IMG/VR virus record: IMGVR_UViG_3300017744_000040
Span: 1 to 38,607 of that record
Source of the DNA: a virus
DNA: 38,607 bases
Direction: 5' to 3' (one strand)
Made by a program: the position numbers and the translations under genes. The first letter of the stretch is position 1, and each line of letters begins with the position of its first letter. Below, piece after piece: positions 19,920 to 28,255 of this stretch. The notes beneath the pieces are model-generated. The model ran no database searches. It was not told where the DNA came from and saw nothing but the letters and a program-made list of their open reading frames with translations.

Positions 19920-20846
19920 TTACCAGTTGGCTTGTCCGCTGATGCTTACAATGGTTCTTGGTTGTGCAGTGTCATTGACCACAGCATGAACGTGTTTATC
20001 TGTGTTGAGCCATAGACCTCGATCAGTGTTCATGGGCACCAATCCCACTGTGGCAAATTTAAAATACACTTGATCACTTGGGTCTAAATTAAAATAGATT
20101 TTTTTACGTGGCAATCTATCACGATGCCCGTCCATGTGTATGCCTATGTGTCCACCTGGGGCCAATGTGTTGCAACTGACACTGACAATGTCAGTGAACT
20201 TTTTTTGTTCAGCAATGTCTGCCAATGGGTCAAGACCCACGTGTCGCAACTGTGCCACAGAAGGATTTTTTAGGTTACGCATGGTCCATCCTTGATTGGT
20301 ATCACCGCCTGGTTGATCCTCTTCAAATAGTGTGTGATCAATTTGTCTAAGTTGGTCAATGTTCACGGCTGTGTCATAGAACCAAGCACTGGCAGTGTTC
20401 CATCTGGCAATCCAATGAGCACCCATGTCACGTGCAAAATAGTCTCGAATGTGCAGGGGTTGATCTGTTTCAAATGTGACACTGTGATCAATTGCAAATT
20501 CGTGGTGATCATAGATTTGTTCACCGTACCAACCGTTGGTCAACTGTTGACTCACTGTGCTTCTGAATTCGCTGTAACTGTGATGCACGGGCATGAACAC
20601 TTGATGATCTTTGATCACTGTGCCATGTGTGCATTTGCGGTTTTGATCATGCATTATAAATTTAAGATGCTGTATGCTGATACCATTCAGTTCAATGTCA
20701 CTGATCTGCAACCAGTCATGATCAGTTTCAAAACAAATAACTTGCCAACCCTTACTTTCAAAATAGATCACTTCGTGATCTTTAATTGAGTAGGTGTCTC
20801 CATTGATTCGACACTGACCCTGTTTTTGTTCAAAAATTATTTTCAT
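19920..20846 (-). CDS. Aspartyl-hydroxylase-like 2OG-Fe(II) oxygenase
   Basis: 308 residues, His/Asp/Gln-rich. The C-terminal 110 residues carry the oxygenase core: GGHIGIHMDGHRDR (HxD), KIYFNLDP, then GLWLNTDKHVHAVVNDTAQPRTIVSI with the distal His and Arg. The N-terminal 190 residues are not recognised. The ATG overlaps the stop of the upstream SGNH gene (ATGA). A spacer of about 128 nt follows its stop. Substrate unknown; a capsule or receptor sugar-linked residue or a nucleoside would be plausible. Confidence 0.68.
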   Translation of the reverse strand: MKIIFEQKQGQCRINGDTYSIKDHEVIYFESKGWQVICFETDHDWLQISDIELNGISIQHLKFIMHDQNRKCTHGTVIKDHQVFMPVHHSYSEFRSTVSQQLTNGWYGEQIYDHHEFAIDHSVTFETDQPLHIRDYFARDMGAHWIARWNTASAWFYDTAVNIDQLRQIDHTLFEEDQPGGDTNQGWTMRNLKNPSVAQLRHVGLDPLADIAEQKKFTDIVSVSCNTLAPGGHIGIHMDGHRDRLPRKKIYFNLDPSDQVYFKFATVGLVPMNTDRGLWLNTDKHVHAVVNDTAQPRTIVSISGQANW

Positions 20847-21616
20847 GTGATCAGATTATTTTTGTCAATAAATTCTTTCAACAGTCTCGCCCATCCATGG
20901 TGTCCTCTTTTGTTTGGATGTGCATCGTTCAGACTCTTGGTCCAACCATTCTTGGCGCAGTACTCAAAATGACTCTGCACATAGTCTTTGTTGGGCACTG
21001 TGACTTTGAACATACTTTTCATACGATTGTAGATGCTCATGTTTTCCTTTGCATGTTTGCTGGGTGTGAAATTCATAAATTGTGTCTGATCAACTGCGTT
21101 GTACAGCACATCTAGGTCGCCTTCTGTGGGTAGGTCATTTGTCAATGCCCAATACATCACATAGGGTATTTTGTGCAGTTTGAAAAAGTTCTGTAAGGTC
21201 AATATGTTGTTGTACAATTTTAATGCACTACTGGCATCTATGTCACAGTCTTGGTCACGGCTGATCCAATCATCTTCCCATGTACGCCATGAGGCCCATT
21301 GTCTCGAGAACTTGGCTATTTCATACTTGTAGCCTCTTATGCCTCTGTCAATAAATTCCTGTGTTTTAAGTTTGTGTACATAGTCCCATCTATGACCACT
21401 GCTCCAACCTATGCTGACAAAGGTATCCTTCATGCGTTCAGGATTTTTTAAGAACCAATGGATAGTGGTCTGCACACATCGATCATTGCCTCTGCCACCT
21501 TTTGCAAGGTTCATAGTAGGACCAATGTCTAAAAGTTCGCCCAGTTTTTGATGGCAACTTAAAAACTTTTTCTTGGTACTAAAACTGCAACCGTTACTGA
21601 GGTGATGTTTAATCAT
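20843..21616 (-). CDS. SGNH hydrolase-like protein (second copy)
   Basis: 257 residues. LSNGCSFSTKKK (block I with the Ser nucleophile), NLAKGGRGND (block II) and the C-terminal DAHPNKRGHHGWARLL (block V, Asp and His) outline an SGNH fold; VSIGWSSGHRW may be block III. It has the same order as 11985-12716 but little identity, and here the start is very short before block I. A late promoter ATTAAATA ends 6 nt before the ATG. It is coupled to the downstream oxygenase by ATGA. Possible esterase on a glycan. Confidence 0.7.
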   Translation of the reverse strand: MIKHHLSNGCSFSTKKKFLSCHQKLGELLDIGPTMNLAKGGRGNDRCVQTTIHWFLKNPERMKDTFVSIGWSSGHRWDYVHKLKTQEFIDRGIRGYKYEIAKFSRQWASWRTWEDDWISRDQDCDIDASSALKLYNNILTLQNFFKLHKIPYVMYWALTNDLPTEGDLDVLYNAVDQTQFMNFTPSKHAKENMSIYNRMKSMFKVTVPNKDYVQSHFEYCAKNGWTKSLNDAHPNKRGHHGWARLLKEFIDKNNLIT

Positions 21617-21622
21617 GTGTTA

Positions 21623-21630
21623 TATTTAAT
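21623..21630 (-). promoter_or_regulatory. Late promoter (ATTAAATA), leaderless
   Basis: Minus-strand ATTAAATA ends 6 nt before the SGNH ATG at 21616. Same octamer as 15815-15822. Confidence 0.65.
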
Positions 21631-21650
21631 TTCAAAGATCCTTCTTACGC

Positions 21651-21685
21651 AAATTTACGCTAACGCTTTTTCTAAAATTTACGCT
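21651..21685. repeat. AAATTTACGCT direct repeat and TACGC cluster
   Basis: AAATTTACGCT at 21651-21661 and 21675-21685, with further TTACGC/TAACGC/TTCGCT units between 21645 and 21695. It fills the spacer between the ferredoxin stop and the SGNH promoter. Confidence 0.5.
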
Positions 21686-21698
21686 TCGCTTCGCTCTA

Positions 21699-22013
21699 TT
21701 ATTTCCCTTTGAAATACTTGGTAATTTTATCGTCTTCATCTTTGTATTTTTCATGATCGGGTAATGGATCTTTTGTTTTTGTAATCTGAGGCCATTGTTC
21801 TGCGTATTTTTTATTGAAGTCAACAAGTTCTCCGCTGTCCATTGGTTCTATGGCATCAACAGGACACTCAGGTTCACAGACCCCACAGTCAATACATTCA
21901 TCAGGATTAATCACAAGCATATTTTCACCTTCGTAAAAACAGTCGACCGGGCACACCTCAACGCAACTAGTATGTTTACAAAGTACACATTTTTGATTAA
22001 CTACGTAAGCCAT
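21699..22013 (-). CDS. fdxA: 7Fe-8S/2[4Fe-4S] ferredoxin, FdxA type
   Basis: 104 residues. The N-terminal half has the cysteine pattern [17 protein letters not shown] and the second [15 protein letters not shown], as in bacterial 7Fe-8S ferredoxins (FdxA). The C-terminal tail is charged and extended ([16 protein letters not shown]), also as in alphaproteobacterial FdxA. It is a soluble low-potential electron carrier, which could reduce radical SAM or oxygenase partners encoded nearby; that link is inference. A GGAGAG Shine-Dalgarno precedes the ATG, and the gene overlaps the FkbM gene by 17 bp. Confidence 0.93.
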   Translation of the reverse strand: MAYVVNQKCVLCKHTSCVEVCPVDCFYEGENMLVINPDECIDCGVCEPECPVDAIEPMDSGELVDFNKKYAEQWPQITKTKDPLPDHEKYKDEDDKITKYFKGK

Positions 22014-22569
22014 TACTCTCCATTATGTAATCATTCTGCCATTTGTCAACTATTTTGTAATTTAGACTTGATAGATAATCTATTGCTTCATTAGGTTTAC
22101 CTTTTTTCCATAGCACTGCTGAACCATTTTCTTCCACAACAATTAATGGATTGTATGTTTTAATAGTGTTTGTGGCTCCTTGTAATACTTTTAGTTCGTG
22201 TCCTTCTACATCTATTTTTATATAATCAACATCTTCAAAAACAAAACTGTCTAGTGTTTTTTGTTGAACTAGCACTTCAGGCTTTTTCCTATTGCCCTGT
22301 TGCTCTAATATTACACCACCAAAACTTCTTACGAGATCAACTTTGTCACCTAATGCAGTTTCAAAATATTGTGTATTAGTGGGAAGTCTTTTAATTAGGT
22401 TGCTTTTTATTCTGTAATCAAATGCTTTTACACTTGCAAAATGTTTTGATAAAGGTATTGTAAAGTCTCCGTCTCTACAACCAACGTCAACAGCGGTTCT
22501 AAAGTTTTTTATATGAGGTTTTGATGCATTGAAAATGTCCAAACAATTTTCTGCGTTTAAATTGGTCAT
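21997..22569 (-). CDS. FkbM-family methyltransferase (second copy)
   Basis: 190 residues. [16 protein letters not shown] is motif I (about residues 25-40), and [19 protein letters not shown] is the FkbM signature near residue 116. It has the same architecture as 8817-9452 but is divergent, so the two are not a recent duplication. It probably O-methylates a sugar. The mRNA start is marked by ATAAAATA 4 nt before the ATG. The gene overlaps the ferredoxin gene and lies just after the polymerase. Confidence 0.85.
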   Translation of the reverse strand: MTNLNAENCLDIFNASKPHIKNFRTAVDVGCRDGDFTIPLSKHFASVKAFDYRIKSNLIKRLPTNTQYFETALGDKVDLVRSFGGVILEQQGNRKKPEVLVQQKTLDSFVFEDVDYIKIDVEGHELKVLQGATNTIKTYNPLIVVEENGSAVLWKKGKPNEAIDYLSSLNYKIVDKWQNDYIMESNGLRS

Positions 22570-22573
22570 ACTG

Positions 22574-22581
22574 TATTTTAT
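22574..22581 (-). promoter_or_regulatory. Late-type promoter (ATAAAATA), leaderless
   Basis: Minus-strand ATAAAATA ends 4 nt before the FkbM ATG at 22569. One base longer in A-run than consensus; moderate support. Confidence 0.45.
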
Positions 22582-22586
22582 TACAT

Positions 22587-24272
22587 CTAACGGAATTTTT
22601 CAAGTGTGAATCCTTTAGAATCATAGCACTGTACAAATTCTGAATTGTTTGAATACCGCACTGTGCCTTGACCCCACACAACATCATGATCATGATACGA
22701 AAACGGTCTTGGTATTGTAACATCGATGTATTGTCCATTGCCAACTCCTAGGGTCAAGAAAGTTACGTATTTGCCTTTGTCTCCTCTAAACACTCTGCCG
22801 TTAGCAATCATGCCTGCAAATTCAATCTTGTCCATGTATAATTCTTTCACATACATACCAGGCATAAAATCTTTGTTTGACCACCAACCGTACTTTCTGT
22901 ATTGAAATTGTGGAGTGTCCCATTGATCAGAATTAGATGGGGTCACAACATTTATGCCCACACGTTTGGCCTCTGTTCTGTATACCCAACGTCTATATGA
23001 TCCATGACAGTGTTTCAAACAGGCTTGCCAAAATTTTTCTGGGTTGTGTGCTTTCTGATAGGCCAATGCCCAAATTAATCTGCCCAAGTTTACTGCATGA
23101 GCTCTGCACAAACCAAACCCCGACAAACTCTGTAACATTTCTATAATTGCATTTTTCTTAGGATGTTTGCCTAATCTAGTTGTAAATTCAAATATTTTTT
23201 CTTCGTTCTTTTTGGCAAATGCTCTACGATACATATCTGCTTCATACTTGTCTATCTTCAAAACTTCTGCTATTCTGTCGATAGCATCGTCTTCGTATAC
23301 TATTGTGTCTTCCATTTTTTCTTGGCTCCAGTCATGAAACATGGTTGCTTTTTTTCTACCTGACACTGCTACTGGTCTTACTAGTGCAGTCGCAAACACA
23401 CAGTCTTTCATTGACTTGGGTTGTATTGCTCTAAACAATCTTCTCATAGCCGGAGACTCTGCTTGAGTAACTCCTAACACATCACCTCTGCACAGTAAAT
23501 CAGATGTGGCTTTGTCTTCCACAGGATAGTCTGTTAATCTTGTACAAGGATCAACTTCTAATAACTGACTAAGTCCTCTGTTAGCCAGTATGTCAACTTT
23601 TAGGTGTTCTAAATCTTCAACTTCATTTTTGTCCAGCAGGATTTGATTTTCCGCTGTGAATAAACTTTTTGGTAATTGTCTTCCAAACATTATTATGCCT
23701 CCGCAGTGTTTTGATATACATCTTTTTTTGCCCATCAATTTGCGTTCAATCCGTTTTGCTTCTACGGGATCAACACCAACTGATTCGTATGTGAATCTGC
23801 GAGGGAGTCTACCTTTTGCACCCAAACGTTTAGCCGCTTCACGCTTAGCCGACTTATCCTTATAAAGCACGTAGTTTGATATACGAGCCGAGCGTCCGGG
23901 CCACTGTTTGAATATTCTATTCATGACTTCTCCCTGACGATAATGGGGGAAATCAATATCAACATCAGGTAAGTCATCTCTGGTAGGATTTAAGAATCGT
24001 GCAATGGGTATGCCCCACTTCACAGGATCCACATCTGTTATGCCAAGTAGGTAACAGACCAAAGACGAACCAGCCGAACCACGAGTCATATGGGTGATAT
24101 CTCTCGTAATTGCTAGTATGTCACATATTTGGATGAAGTAGTCTACGAAACGTAGTTGAAGGATGATGCGAGTTTCATCAGCAAGCCTTTGCGTGTATTC
24201 TTCTGTGCCTGGACATTGCCTAATAAATCTATCGTATAGCCTTGTTATGTCGTTTAGTTCTTTGTCTTTCAT
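22587..24272 (-). CDS. dnaE: C-family (DnaE-type) DNA polymerase lacking the PHP domain
   Basis: 561 residues, half of normal DnaE (about 1,100). It begins in the palm: YFIQICDIL, RGSAGSSLVCYLLGITDVDP (residues 64-83), ERF-like ARFLNP, then LPDVDIDFPHYR with catalytic Asp103 and Asp105. The third catalytic Asp is in LKVDILANRGL (Asp227). The thumb/fingers follow, including GFGLCRAHAVNLG in place of the common NKSHAVAYA. A C-terminal OB-like segment is FAGMIANGRVFRGDKGKYVTF. The N-terminal PHP exonuclease-like domain is absent. It lies downstream of helicase and primase genes, so it is probably the replicative polymerase. No B-family gp43 appears in the window. Its leader has three AGGCAAA repeats. 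Confidence 0.93.
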   Translation of the reverse strand: MKDKELNDITRLYDRFIRQCPGTEEYTQRLADETRIILQLRFVDYFIQICDILAITRDITHMTRGSAGSSLVCYLLGITDVDPVKWGIPIARFLNPTRDDLPDVDIDFPHYRQGEVMNRIFKQWPGRSARISNYVLYKDKSAKREAAKRLGAKGRLPRRFTYESVGVDPVEAKRIERKLMGKKRCISKHCGGIIMFGRQLPKSLFTAENQILLDKNEVEDLEHLKVDILANRGLSQLLEVDPCTRLTDYPVEDKATSDLLCRGDVLGVTQAESPAMRRLFRAIQPKSMKDCVFATALVRPVAVSGRKKATMFHDWSQEKMEDTIVYEDDAIDRIAEVLKIDKYEADMYRRAFAKKNEEKIFEFTTRLGKHPKKNAIIEMLQSLSGFGLCRAHAVNLGRLIWALAYQKAHNPEKFWQACLKHCHGSYRRWVYRTEAKRVGINVVTPSNSDQWDTPQFQYRKYGWWSNKDFMPGMYVKELYMDKIEFAGMIANGRVFRGDKGKYVTFLTLGVGNGQYIDVTIPRPFSYHDHDVVWGQGTVRYSNNSEFVQCYDSKGFTLEKFR

Positions 24273-24308
24273 TTGCCTATGTTTTTTTTAGTTTGCCTGT
24301 TTTTGCCT
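24272..24308 (-). repeat. Triple AGGCAAA in the polymerase mRNA leader
   Basis: AGGCAAA occurs three times on the minus strand (24308-24302, 24298-24292, 24278-24272); the last runs into the ATG. The position fits a translational operator or multiple ribosome-docking sites. T4 gp43 and RegA act on such leaders, but this sequence is not theirs. Confidence 0.5.
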
Positions 24309-24336
24309 TGAGCAATACTAATTATCTAACTTAGGA

Positions 24337-24365
24337 ATTATAGTGGGGTTTTTTGGTATTGTCTT
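24337..24365 (-). promoter_or_regulatory. Sigma70 promoter AAGACA-N17-TATAAT inside the nth 3' end
   Basis: AAGACA (24365-24360), 17-nt spacer, perfect TATAAT (24342-24337), overlapping the nth stop. Predicted +1 near 24330, giving a polymerase leader of about 58 nt. Confidence 0.55.
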
Positions 24366-25024
24366 AATTTACTTTTTGGCACATCAACATCACGATGATC
24401 GCACACTGCTTTAATTACACAGTCGTCACATCCAGGCGAACTAGATCTGCATACCAACTTGGCGTGTGTTATTAACCACATATGAGCACCGTATTTGTAT
24501 TTGTCGGGCGTGGTGTTGTTTACAGTTATACTTGCTTTTGCTTCATTAAGATTGTCTGCCCAACCCAGTCTCCATAATAATCTAAAAACGTGTGTATCAA
24601 CTGCTATGTGTGGTTGCCCCCAAACAAATCTCATTACAATGTCAGAACTTTTCCTACCAACTCCCGGCAGTGTCATTAATTCTTTTTGTGTTTGTGGCAC
24701 ACGTCCATTAAAATTTTCTAACAACATTTTGCTTGTGGCAAGAATATTTTTGCTTTTAGCATTGTGAAGTCCTGCAGGTCGAATTGCTTCAATAACGTCT
24801 TCTTGAGATATTTTAATCATATCTTCTGGAGTGTCAGCAAGAGCAAACAGTTGTCTACAAGCCACAGCCGTTCTCTTATCTTGACTCTGTGCAGACAACA
24901 TAACACCAATTAAACTAGTGTAGGCTTTGCTGTAAATTTTTGCTTTAGGTTTTTTGTTTGTGTATTGTGGATATGTTGTACTTAATTTTTCGTACAGATA
25001 TTGTATGTCATTACTGTTCTTCAT
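24338..25024 (-). CDS. nth: Endonuclease III (Nth), DNA glycosylase/AP lyase
   Basis: 228 residues from the ATG at 25024 (a 25039 start is also open). The helix-hairpin-helix LPGVGRKSSDIV has the catalytic Lys, and AVDTHVFRL has the catalytic Asp. The 4Fe-4S loop C-x6-C-x2-C-x5-C is intact (CRSSSPGCDDC...C). The enzyme removes oxidised pyrimidines. In T4 a different glycosylase (DenV) does repair, so Nth in a helicase-polymerase operon is notable; a link to base-modified phage DNA or host-DNA breakdown is possible. It overlaps the helicase gene by 14 bp. Confidence 0.95.
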   Translation of the reverse strand: MKNSNDIQYLYEKLSTTYPQYTNKKPKAKIYSKAYTSLIGVMLSAQSQDKRTAVACRQLFALADTPEDMIKISQEDVIEAIRPAGLHNAKSKNILATSKMLLENFNGRVPQTQKELMTLPGVGRKSSDIVMRFVWGQPHIAVDTHVFRLLWRLGWADNLNEAKASITVNNTTPDKYKYGAHMWLITHAKLVCRSSSPGCDDCVIKAVCDHRDVDVPKSKLRQYQKTPL

Positions 25025-26432
25025 CCGAGTGCAATTCATTTAACAGTTGTCTTAGTTTTCCACCTTCTACTGTGGCTTTTACTTTGCCCACGTCGTCGCC
25101 TTTTCTAGGATCTATTTCTTTGGGTTTGTCTGGAGACACTTTGCTTTTTTGTTTCAATGAATCATATATAGTTGATGATTGTTTTTTGAACTGTTGATAA
25201 TCTGCATCTTCAGCCAAGTCTCTAATTCTCAATGTATCAATATCAAATTCTAAATCTATTTTTTGTCCTACTCCCGAACTTGATCTTGTTTTCATAAACT
25301 GTATTTGATATCTGCCACGTTCTTTCATTGCTCTTGATGTGAATATACCAAACACGTTGTCTGCTGTTTGTATTTTACTTAGACCGCCACTAATGTGAGA
25401 ATGATCAAATTCAATTTCTTCAACACTAGCTCTGTTCAACTGAGATGCTGTACACATCAGCATGTTGCTTTCTGCCGCTAAATTTCTTAGTTCTTCTGAT
25501 ACATACTTGTCTTTGATAAACAAGTCTGCTGGACTTATTCTTTTTGACTTAGGCATCATGAGATCCAAATAGTCAATCAAAACACAATCAATTTTCTTTT
25601 TATTTTTTAATTCTAATTCTTTAATATAAGATTTAACGTCCAACACTGTGCTTCCACTTGACAGATATTTGATTTGTAAGTTACCTGACTTCTTCGCTAA
25701 CATCTTGACTTTCATTTCAACATTATCAATTTCAGGGAAAACTTTTCTTGTGGGTATACCTGTAATCATAGCATCAATTCTCATGGCTGTTAATGCTTCA
25801 CTTAATTCAAAACTTATGTACAATGTGTTCAAGCCAGCAGTGGCCCAATTCACAGCAAGATTCTGCAAGAACAAACTTTTACCTGCACCTGATCCGCCTG
25901 CAAAAATATTAAGTTCTCCTCGGTTAAATCCACCAAACAGTTTCTTGTCCAAATTGGCCCACCCTGTACTAACTTGACCGTTGGAGTTTTTTAAGTTCTC
26001 CAATCTACCTTTTGGATCTTCAAAGTAGTCTGTACCCATGTCACGAGTCAATCCAATGTTGACTGCGTCTTTGACCTTGTCTTCAACAGGAGCATAATCA
26101 CCTTTTTCTAATAAGTCTGCTGATTCAAGTATTGCACGTTCTAGTGCTTTGTGTCGGGAAAATTGTTCAAACTCATCTAGTAACCAATTGAAGTGACTTG
26201 GATCTAGATCTTTTGCTGTCTTTAATTTAATGTCATGTTTAGCATTGACTTGTTCAACCTCTGGCAACACTTTATATTCATCTACATAATCTTTTATAAA
26301 TGTTGCAATTGGTTGTAATTTTCTATCAAAAGATTTAGGATCAAATATATTCTGAGCTCTAGCATATGATTCAGCATCTGCCATCATCATTTCTAAATAT
26401 AATTTTTGTACATCAAAAGTATAATCAGCCAT
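25011..26432 (-). CDS. 41: Replicative DNA helicase, DnaB/T4 gp41-like
   Basis: 473 residues, the T4 gp41 size. Walker A is GGSGAGKS (residues 179-186), followed by TLYISFELSEALTAMRID. Walker B is CVLIDYLDLMMP, and TASQLNRASVEEIE and SGGLSKIQTAD resemble motifs H3/H4. It would form a hexamer that unwinds the fork and binds the primase encoded just upstream. The ATG overlaps the primase stop by 8 bp, as in a coupled pair. The acidic C-terminal tail (ELHSDEEQ) is free for partner binding. Function well supported. Confidence 0.95.
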   Translation of the reverse strand: MADYTFDVQKLYLEMMMADAESYARAQNIFDPKSFDRKLQPIATFIKDYVDEYKVLPEVEQVNAKHDIKLKTAKDLDPSHFNWLLDEFEQFSRHKALERAILESADLLEKGDYAPVEDKVKDAVNIGLTRDMGTDYFEDPKGRLENLKNSNGQVSTGWANLDKKLFGGFNRGELNIFAGGSGAGKSLFLQNLAVNWATAGLNTLYISFELSEALTAMRIDAMITGIPTRKVFPEIDNVEMKVKMLAKKSGNLQIKYLSSGSTVLDVKSYIKELELKNKKKIDCVLIDYLDLMMPKSKRISPADLFIKDKYVSEELRNLAAESNMLMCTASQLNRASVEEIEFDHSHISGGLSKIQTADNVFGIFTSRAMKERGRYQIQFMKTRSSSGVGQKIDLEFDIDTLRIRDLAEDADYQQFKKQSSTIYDSLKQKSKVSPDKPKEIDPRKGDDVGKVKATVEGGKLRQLLNELHSDEEQ

Positions 26433-27432
26433 ACATCTTTCTCTTTAAGTCTATTTTAAGTTTACTACTTTCTGTTGTTTTAAGTATCGATTGTATAGTA
26501 AACAGTCTACCATATTTTAACACAGCCTCCGCTACATCTCCAACCGTTTTATCCCATTCTGGAAAAGCAACACTCCATCCAAATTCTATTGCTTGATTTA
26601 CAAGTTTTTGTCCAGGTGCGTCTCTGTCTGGTACAACAATTACCTGTCTGTTTAATCCATTAATAAGATCTCGCTGTGTATCATTTATCTCTGAACCAAG
26701 TATGCTAACACCAGAAATGGTAATTGCATCAAATGGTCCTTCTGTCACTAATACAAACTTTCTTGACCAATCTTGTGCGTCCATGTTGAAAACATAACCA
26801 GGTTGAACATCAGTAAAATATTTAACTTTTTCTAATGGCTCAAATAATCTGCCGGTGAAGCCTACAACATCACCACGCCAATAAAATGGAATTAATAATC
26901 TTTTGTTAACATCAAAATAATTATTCGAAGAATACATAAAGTCATACCAATCAGGACCAATACCTCTGCTTGTAAGATAATTCAACAAACTGTCAATATT
27001 TTTTTGTTCAGTGGCTGTCAGTGTTGTGTATTGTGTAAGCCAAGTTTCTAATTTTTTTGTTTGATTTGGCAATTCTTTTTTGTTAAATGACACAAATTTT
27101 TTCTTTTCATATTTAATATCACCTTCTTCATATCTCATTGCCTCTATTGCCAATTTACGAATTGTGTCGTCGGCAATTCCTATGTAGCTCATAAACAAAC
27201 GCATTTTTTGTGAAAGTCTTCTGCCAATTTGATAACTGGCTTTGAAACCACAATTGAAACAGTGATAAGACACTGTGCCGTCAGCACTTGTCATTAGGCC
27301 TCCACGTTTTTTCTTGTCTTGAGTTTCTCCGTTGTGTATGCAACAAGGTGCATTGAAGGCAATCCAACCAGATGGTGTTTTTTTACGGCCAGCAGGCAAC
27401 GATGTTAGAATAGTAGACTGGATCAGGTTCAT
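26425..27432 (-). CDS. 61: DNA primase, T4 gp61-like
   Basis: 335 residues. An N-terminal zinc-binding region CCIHNGETQ...YHCFNCGF (four Cys/His) recognises template, and the TOPRIM core has VTEGPFDAIT (catalytic Glu) and VVPDRDAPGQK (DxD). Together these give a gp61/DnaG-type primase making RNA primers for the lagging strand. It is followed by the overlapping helicase gene, matching T4 61-41. A GTAAAATA element 6 nt before the ATG could start a leaderless message within the end of the BppU-like gene. Confidence 0.95.
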   Translation of the reverse strand: MNLIQSTILTSLPAGRKKTPSGWIAFNAPCCIHNGETQDKKKRGGLMTSADGTVSYHCFNCGFKASYQIGRRLSQKMRLFMSYIGIADDTIRKLAIEAMRYEEGDIKYEKKKFVSFNKKELPNQTKKLETWLTQYTTLTATEQKNIDSLLNYLTSRGIGPDWYDFMYSSNNYFDVNKRLLIPFYWRGDVVGFTGRLFEPLEKVKYFTDVQPGYVFNMDAQDWSRKFVLVTEGPFDAITISGVSILGSEINDTQRDLINGLNRQVIVVPDRDAPGQKLVNQAIEFGWSVAFPEWDKTVGDVAEAVLKYGRLFTIQSILKTTESSKLKIDLKRKMYG

Positions 27433-27438
27433 AGTCTA

Positions 27439-27446
27439 TATTTTAC
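27439..27446 (-). promoter_or_regulatory. Late-type promoter (GTAAAATA), leaderless
   Basis: Minus-strand GTAAAATA overlaps the TAA stop of the upstream gene and ends 6 nt before the primase ATG at 27432. Confidence 0.45.
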
Positions 27447-28249
27447 TGTCTGTATAAGATTTTGTCAATGGTGCCGGTATTACCACTAGCGTTGTCCCAA
27501 CTAAATTTAATAAATTGGTAAACACCGTTGAAGTTGTAGTATTTGACACCTGTGCTTGGTAAGTCTGTAATTGTATTAATTGTGAAGAAGTCTGTCGCCG
27601 CAGGAGATGTTGTCATACTTCCTAACACTTTTAAGGTGCCAGTAAATCCGGCAGTGTAAACAGCAATGGTATGTAGTGCATCATTGTTGTTTTGTCCTGG
27701 ATACCCTTGTATTGTTTCGTTGGAAACATATTTTAAAGGATAAGGATTGTTGCTGGTATTTGCTGAGAAGGATTCTGCAGTTTGACTTGCAACAAATTGC
27801 GGAAAGCCACCGTCTAGTATTTCTACTGAACCAGCAGAATTATATCCTGTATCAGCATAGGTTACTTGATATGAAGTGCTTGAACCATCAGTTAGTATTT
27901 CTCGCACAGAATAATTATAAAATTTGCTATCAAGACCTAGTAAATCACCATCTGATATGGTCACTGATGCTGTGCCTTTTGTTGCAGTAGATGAACCGTC
28001 ATCTAAAATGCTTAATGTACGTGTTAAAACTGCTTTTTTGCTTTCAGTATCGATGAGAGCAAACTCAAATGTCTTGCTTGTAACGTCCTGTGCTTTTTGA
28101 TCTTCGTTCTTAAAGGTGAAAGTGACAGGGTTTGAAACTCCTCTGAATATTTTTAATCTTCTGTCGTACACTTTAGAATTTCTCCCGTGATAACCATTTA
28201 TATAGGCTATTACCAAATTTGTAAGTAAATACCTTGATACTGTTTGCAT
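27443..28249 (-). CDS. BppU-N-like virion/baseplate protein
   Basis: 268 residues, no cysteine, rich in Ser, Thr, Gly and Asn. Residues about 30-120 (IFRGVSNPVTFTFKNEDQKAQDVTSKTFEF...TVTISDGDLLGLDSKFYNYSV) have the beta-sandwich layout of the BppU N-terminal baseplate domain (a linear-strand pattern with Gly-x-Tyr near the end). The C-terminal 130 residues are Asn/Ser-rich and could be a fibre-like or receptor-binding region. The virion role is inferred. It has a strong late promoter, GTTAAATA, 6 nt before the ATG, as expected for a structural gene. Confidence 0.6.
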   Translation of the reverse strand: MQTVSRYLLTNLVIAYINGYHGRNSKVYDRRLKIFRGVSNPVTFTFKNEDQKAQDVTSKTFEFALIDTESKKAVLTRTLSILDDGSSTATKGTASVTISDGDLLGLDSKFYNYSVREILTDGSSTSYQVTYADTGYNSAGSVEILDGGFPQFVASQTAESFSANTSNNPYPLKYVSNETIQGYPGQNNNDALHTIAVYTAGFTGTLKVLGSMTTSPAATDFFTINTITDLPSTGVKYYNFNGVYQFIKFSWDNASGNTGTIDKILYRQ

Positions 28250-28255
28250 ATAGCA

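Noticed and set aside
21632-21826. Basic 64-aa minus-strand frame
   Set aside because: It lies out of frame inside the ferredoxin gene and reads the TACGC repeats; no start signal.
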